Shown piece by piece: positions 4,073 to 6,171 of a stretch of DNA of 6,171 nt (the stretch's first letter is position 1; every line of letters starts with the position of its first letter). The notes under the pieces are model-generated. The model did not search any database. It saw only the letters and a list, made by a program, of their open reading frames with translations, and was not told the DNA's origin. Source of the DNA: an uncultured Gemmatimonadota bacterium (GTDB lineage Bacteria; Gemmatimonadota; Gemmatimonadetes; Gemmatimonadales; Gemmatimonadaceae); contig CAMPKM010000187.1 in assembly GCA_946887155.1 (NCBI GenBank), forward strand, positions 1 through 6,171, given 5' to 3'. The translations under genes and the position numbers were made by a program.

Positions 4073-6171
4073 GTGCCTGACGAGGAAACCGGCGGTATCG
4101 CCGTCCTGCCCGAGCGGCCGGCATCCGCGAAGCTGAACATTCCCGTTTCGGGAATGACGTGCGCGGCCTGCCAGGCGCGAGTGCAGCGTGTGCTGGAGCG
4201 CACGCCGGGTGTCGAAGACGCGGCGGTCAGCCTGATGACCAACACGGCGACCGTCCGGTTCGATCCTTCGGTGATTGCTGCCGACGCACTCGTCGAGCGG
4301 ATTCGAGGCACCGGATATGGTGCCGAGTTGCCGATTGACGATCGCAGCGCAGTGCAGGAGCAGGAAGCACAGGACGAAGCGCGGATCGAAGAGCTGCGCG
4401 ACCTCAAGCTGAAGGTCATCGTGTCGCTGGTGGCGGGCGCGCTGGCGATGATCGGTTCGATGCCCCTGATGGCGGCGAACGCGCATCACGGCCTGCAATC
4501 GGCGGATCCGGTGATGCGCTGGACAATGCAGTGGCTGGATCCCGCATTGCGCGCGGTGATTCCGGTGCTGTATGCCGTGCCGGTCACGGTGTTGTCGTAC
4601 GGCCTGCTGGTGCTGACCGCGTCGATCATGATCTGGGCCGGGCGGCGGTTTTATGTTCGCGCGTGGAAGGCGCTCCGTCACCGGTCGGCCGACATGAACA
4701 CGTTGATCGCGATGGGAACCGGCGCGGCCTTCCTGTTCTCCGCCTTCGCGACCGTGGCGCCGGGCGTGTTCGTCTCGCGTGGCGTCGCCCCCGATGTGTA
4801 CTACGAAGCGGTGATCATCATTATCGCGTTCATCCTGGGCGGGAATGCGCTGGAGGCGCGTGCCAAGGCGGGAACGTCGAGCGCCATCCGGAAGCTGATC
4901 GATCTCCGGCCGTCGACCGCCCGCGTTCATCGTGACGGCCAAGATGTTGACGTACCGCTCGACGACGTGCGAACCGGTGACGAGGTCGTCGTCAGGCCCG
5001 GCGAACGGTTGCCCGTCGATGGCGTGATCCTGACTGGTTCGAGCGCGATCGACGAATCGATGCTGACCGGCGAGCCCCTCCCGGCGGCCAGGTCGGCCGG
5101 CGATCGGGTGGTCGGCGGGACGATCAACCGCACCGGGAGCTTCACCTATCGAGCCACCACGTTAGGCGCCGACAGCGTGCTGTCGCAGATCGTGCGGCTC
5201 ATGCGCGACGCGCAGGGGTCGCGCGCGCCGATCCAGCGGCTGGCCGACCGGGTGAGCGCGGTTTTCGTGCCTTCGATCATTGTCATCGCCATGGTGACGT
5301 TCGGCGCCTGGTATGTCGCGGCCGATTCGGCACCATTACTGAAGGCGTTCACCGCCGCCGTGTCGGTGCTGATCATCGCCTGCCCGTGCGCCATGGGGCT
5401 CGCGGTTCCCACCGCGGTCATGGTCGCGACCGGACGGGGCGCCCAGATGGGTGTGTTGATCAAGGGCGGTGAATCACTCGAGCGGGCGGGGAGTGCCACG
5501 ACCGTGGTGCTCGACAAGACCGGCACCATCACCGAAGGGCGGCCATCGGTCGTGGCCGTCGAGACTCGTGGACCGTGGACGCCGGATGCGCTGGTGGAAA
5601 TCGCGGGGTCAGTCGAGAGCGCATCGGAGCATCCGCTCGCGGCGGCGATCGTGGAGTCGGCGAAGACGCGCGGCTTGGGCGTCGAGCGGCCGGAGTCGTT
5701 CGAGGCCGTGACCGGGAAGGGAGCCCTGGCCATTGTGCGCGGCCGGTCGGTGGCGATCGGGAACGAGTCGCTGATGCACGACTGGGGCATCGACACGTCG
5801 CCGTCGGCTGGCTGGGCGGCGGAACGCCGCGCCCGCGCTGAGACGGTGGTCTACGTGAACGTCGACGGCGCGCTCGCTGGAGCGCTGTCGATCGCCGACG
5901 CCATCCGGCCAACTTCGAAAGCCGCAATCGGCCGCCTGCACGCGTCAGGCATCGAAACAGTGCTGCTGACCGGCGACATGGCGCCCACGGCCGAAGCCGT
6001 CGCGCAACAGGCGGGCATTGGCCGCGTGATTGCGGGTGTGCTGCCCGCCGGCAAGGTCGATGCGATCAGGAAGCTGCAGGAGCGCGGCGAAGTGGTCGTC
6101 ATGGTTGGCGACGGCATCAACGACGCACCCGCCCTCGCCCGCGCCGACGTCGGGATTGCCATGGGGAGCGG
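4073..6171 (+). CDS. copA: Copper-exporting P1B-type ATPase, C-terminus outside window
   Basis: CopA pumps Cu(I) out of the cytosol across the inner membrane using ATP. From GTG 4073 (GAGG 9 bases upstream) 699 residues are visible. One HMA domain carries GMTCAAC (Cys30, Cys33). Membrane helices fall near 112-132, 160-189, 209-229 and 243-260. The actuator domain has LTGEP (331-335). Helices near 396-416 and 424-448 follow, the second holding CPC (Cys437-Pro-Cys439). The P domain has DKTGT with phospho-acceptor Asp481, TGD (633-635) and GDGINDAP (679-686). The N domain has SEHP (Glu519, His520), GKG (548-550) and GN (563-564), the ATP-binding set of Cu-ATPases. The last two helices, with the YN and MxxSS copper ligands, lie beyond the edge, so Cu specificity rests on CPCAMGLA and copZ. 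The loop after helix 1 is rich in Met and His. TGDM replaces the usual TGDN. Confidence 0.95.
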   Translation, partial: MPDEETGGIAVLPERPASAKLNIPVSGMTCAACQARVQRVLERTPGVEDAAVSLMTNTATVRFDPSVIAADALVERIRGTGYGAELPIDDRSAVQEQEAQDEARIEELRDLKLKVIVSLVAGALAMIGSMPLMAANAHHGLQSADPVMRWTMQWLDPALRAVIPVLYAVPVTVLSYGLLVLTASIMIWAGRRFYVRAWKALRHRSADMNTLIAMGTGAAFLFSAFATVAPGVFVSRGVAPDVYYEAVIIIIAFILGGNALEARAKAGTSSAIRKLIDLRPSTARVHRDGQDVDVPLDDVRTGDEVVVRPGERLPVDGVILTGSSAIDESMLTGEPLPAARSAGDRVVGGTINRTGSFTYRATTLGADSVLSQIVRLMRDAQGSRAPIQRLADRVSAVFVPSIIVIAMVTFGAWYVAADSAPLLKAFTAAVSVLIIACPCAMGLAVPTAVMVATGRGAQMGVLIKGGESLERAGSATTVVLDKTGTITEGRPSVVAVETRGPWTPDALVEIAGSVESASEHPLAAAIVESAKTRGLGVERPESFEAVTGKGALAIVRGRSVAIGNESLMHDWGIDTSPSAGWAAERRARAETVVYVNVDGALAGALSIADAIRPTSKAAIGRLHASGIETVLLTGDMAPTAEAVAQQAGIGRVIAGVLPAGKVDAIRKLQERGEVVVMVGDGINDAPALARADVGIAMGS

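Noticed and set aside
3495..4085. The 12-base TGCCTGACGAGG occurs at the start of both the anti-sigma gene (3495-3506) and copA (4074-4085)
   Set aside because: The two reading frames encode the same PDE residues by chance and no homology extends beyond; I see no recombination or regulatory meaning.
3911..4942. Long open frame on the minus strand (343 codons) across copZ and copA
   Set aside because: It lies opposite well-supported coding sequence, its translation is Arg/His-rich low-quality sequence with no motif, and such antisense frames are expected in GC-rich genes.
5146..5796. Minus-strand open frame of 216 codons inside copA
   Set aside because: It is opposite the CPC, DKTGT and N-domain coding sequence and rich in Ser/Thr/Pro/Ala without motifs.

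Overview
This is a GC-rich bacterial window with tightly packed genes: six complete protein genes and two cut by the window edges. The codon choice and the style of several proteins recall Acidobacteriota (Vicinamibacteria-like) or Gemmatimonadota, probably from soil or sediment. These are the M14 peptidase tail, the small protein beginning MGRFLPPDP, the ECF sigma factor and the CopA. The assignment rests on remembered family resemblance, not on a search, and is tentative.

Layout. Positions 1-888 (+) hold the 3' end of an M14-type metallocarboxypeptidase gene. Positions 909-1298 (+) encode an unassigned 129-residue protein whose stop codon overlaps the GTG start of rsgA (1295-2203, +), the ribosome small-subunit maturation GTPase. 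pdxH (2851-2216, -), the FMN-dependent pyridoxamine 5'-phosphate oxidase, converges on rsgA with only 12 bases between the stop codons. A short divergent region with two overlapping -10-like elements separates pdxH from an ECF sigma factor gene (about 2911-3501, +). The sigma gene overlaps by 8 bases a small zinc anti-sigma gene (3494-3754, +). After a 107-base spacer comes a copper module: copZ (3862-4071, +), a metallochaperone, then copA (4073 to beyond 6171, +), a P1B-type ATPase cut by the window end.

How the parts work together. The left half is housekeeping: peptide breakdown, ribosome assembly and vitamin B6 synthesis. The right half is stress and metal handling. The anti-sigma factor is soluble and has Cys10, His36, Cys40 and Cys43 in the same register as the Zn ligands of Streptomyces RsrA, so the pair looks like a SigR/RsrA-type thiol switch. 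CopZ would deliver Cu(I) to CopA for export across the inner membrane.

The spacer before copZ holds two notable signals. One is a perfect GGGGTC-A-GACCCC palindrome in an A/T-flanked hairpin, which may be a dispersed repeat or a weak terminator. The other is an ATA-G5-A-G5-TAT element that resembles CsoR/RcnR-family operators and overlaps the probable copZA promoter. Nothing here is clearly a new system. The best leads are the copper-operator candidate, the dispersed-repeat candidate, and the redox sigma/anti-sigma pair beside a copper exporter.
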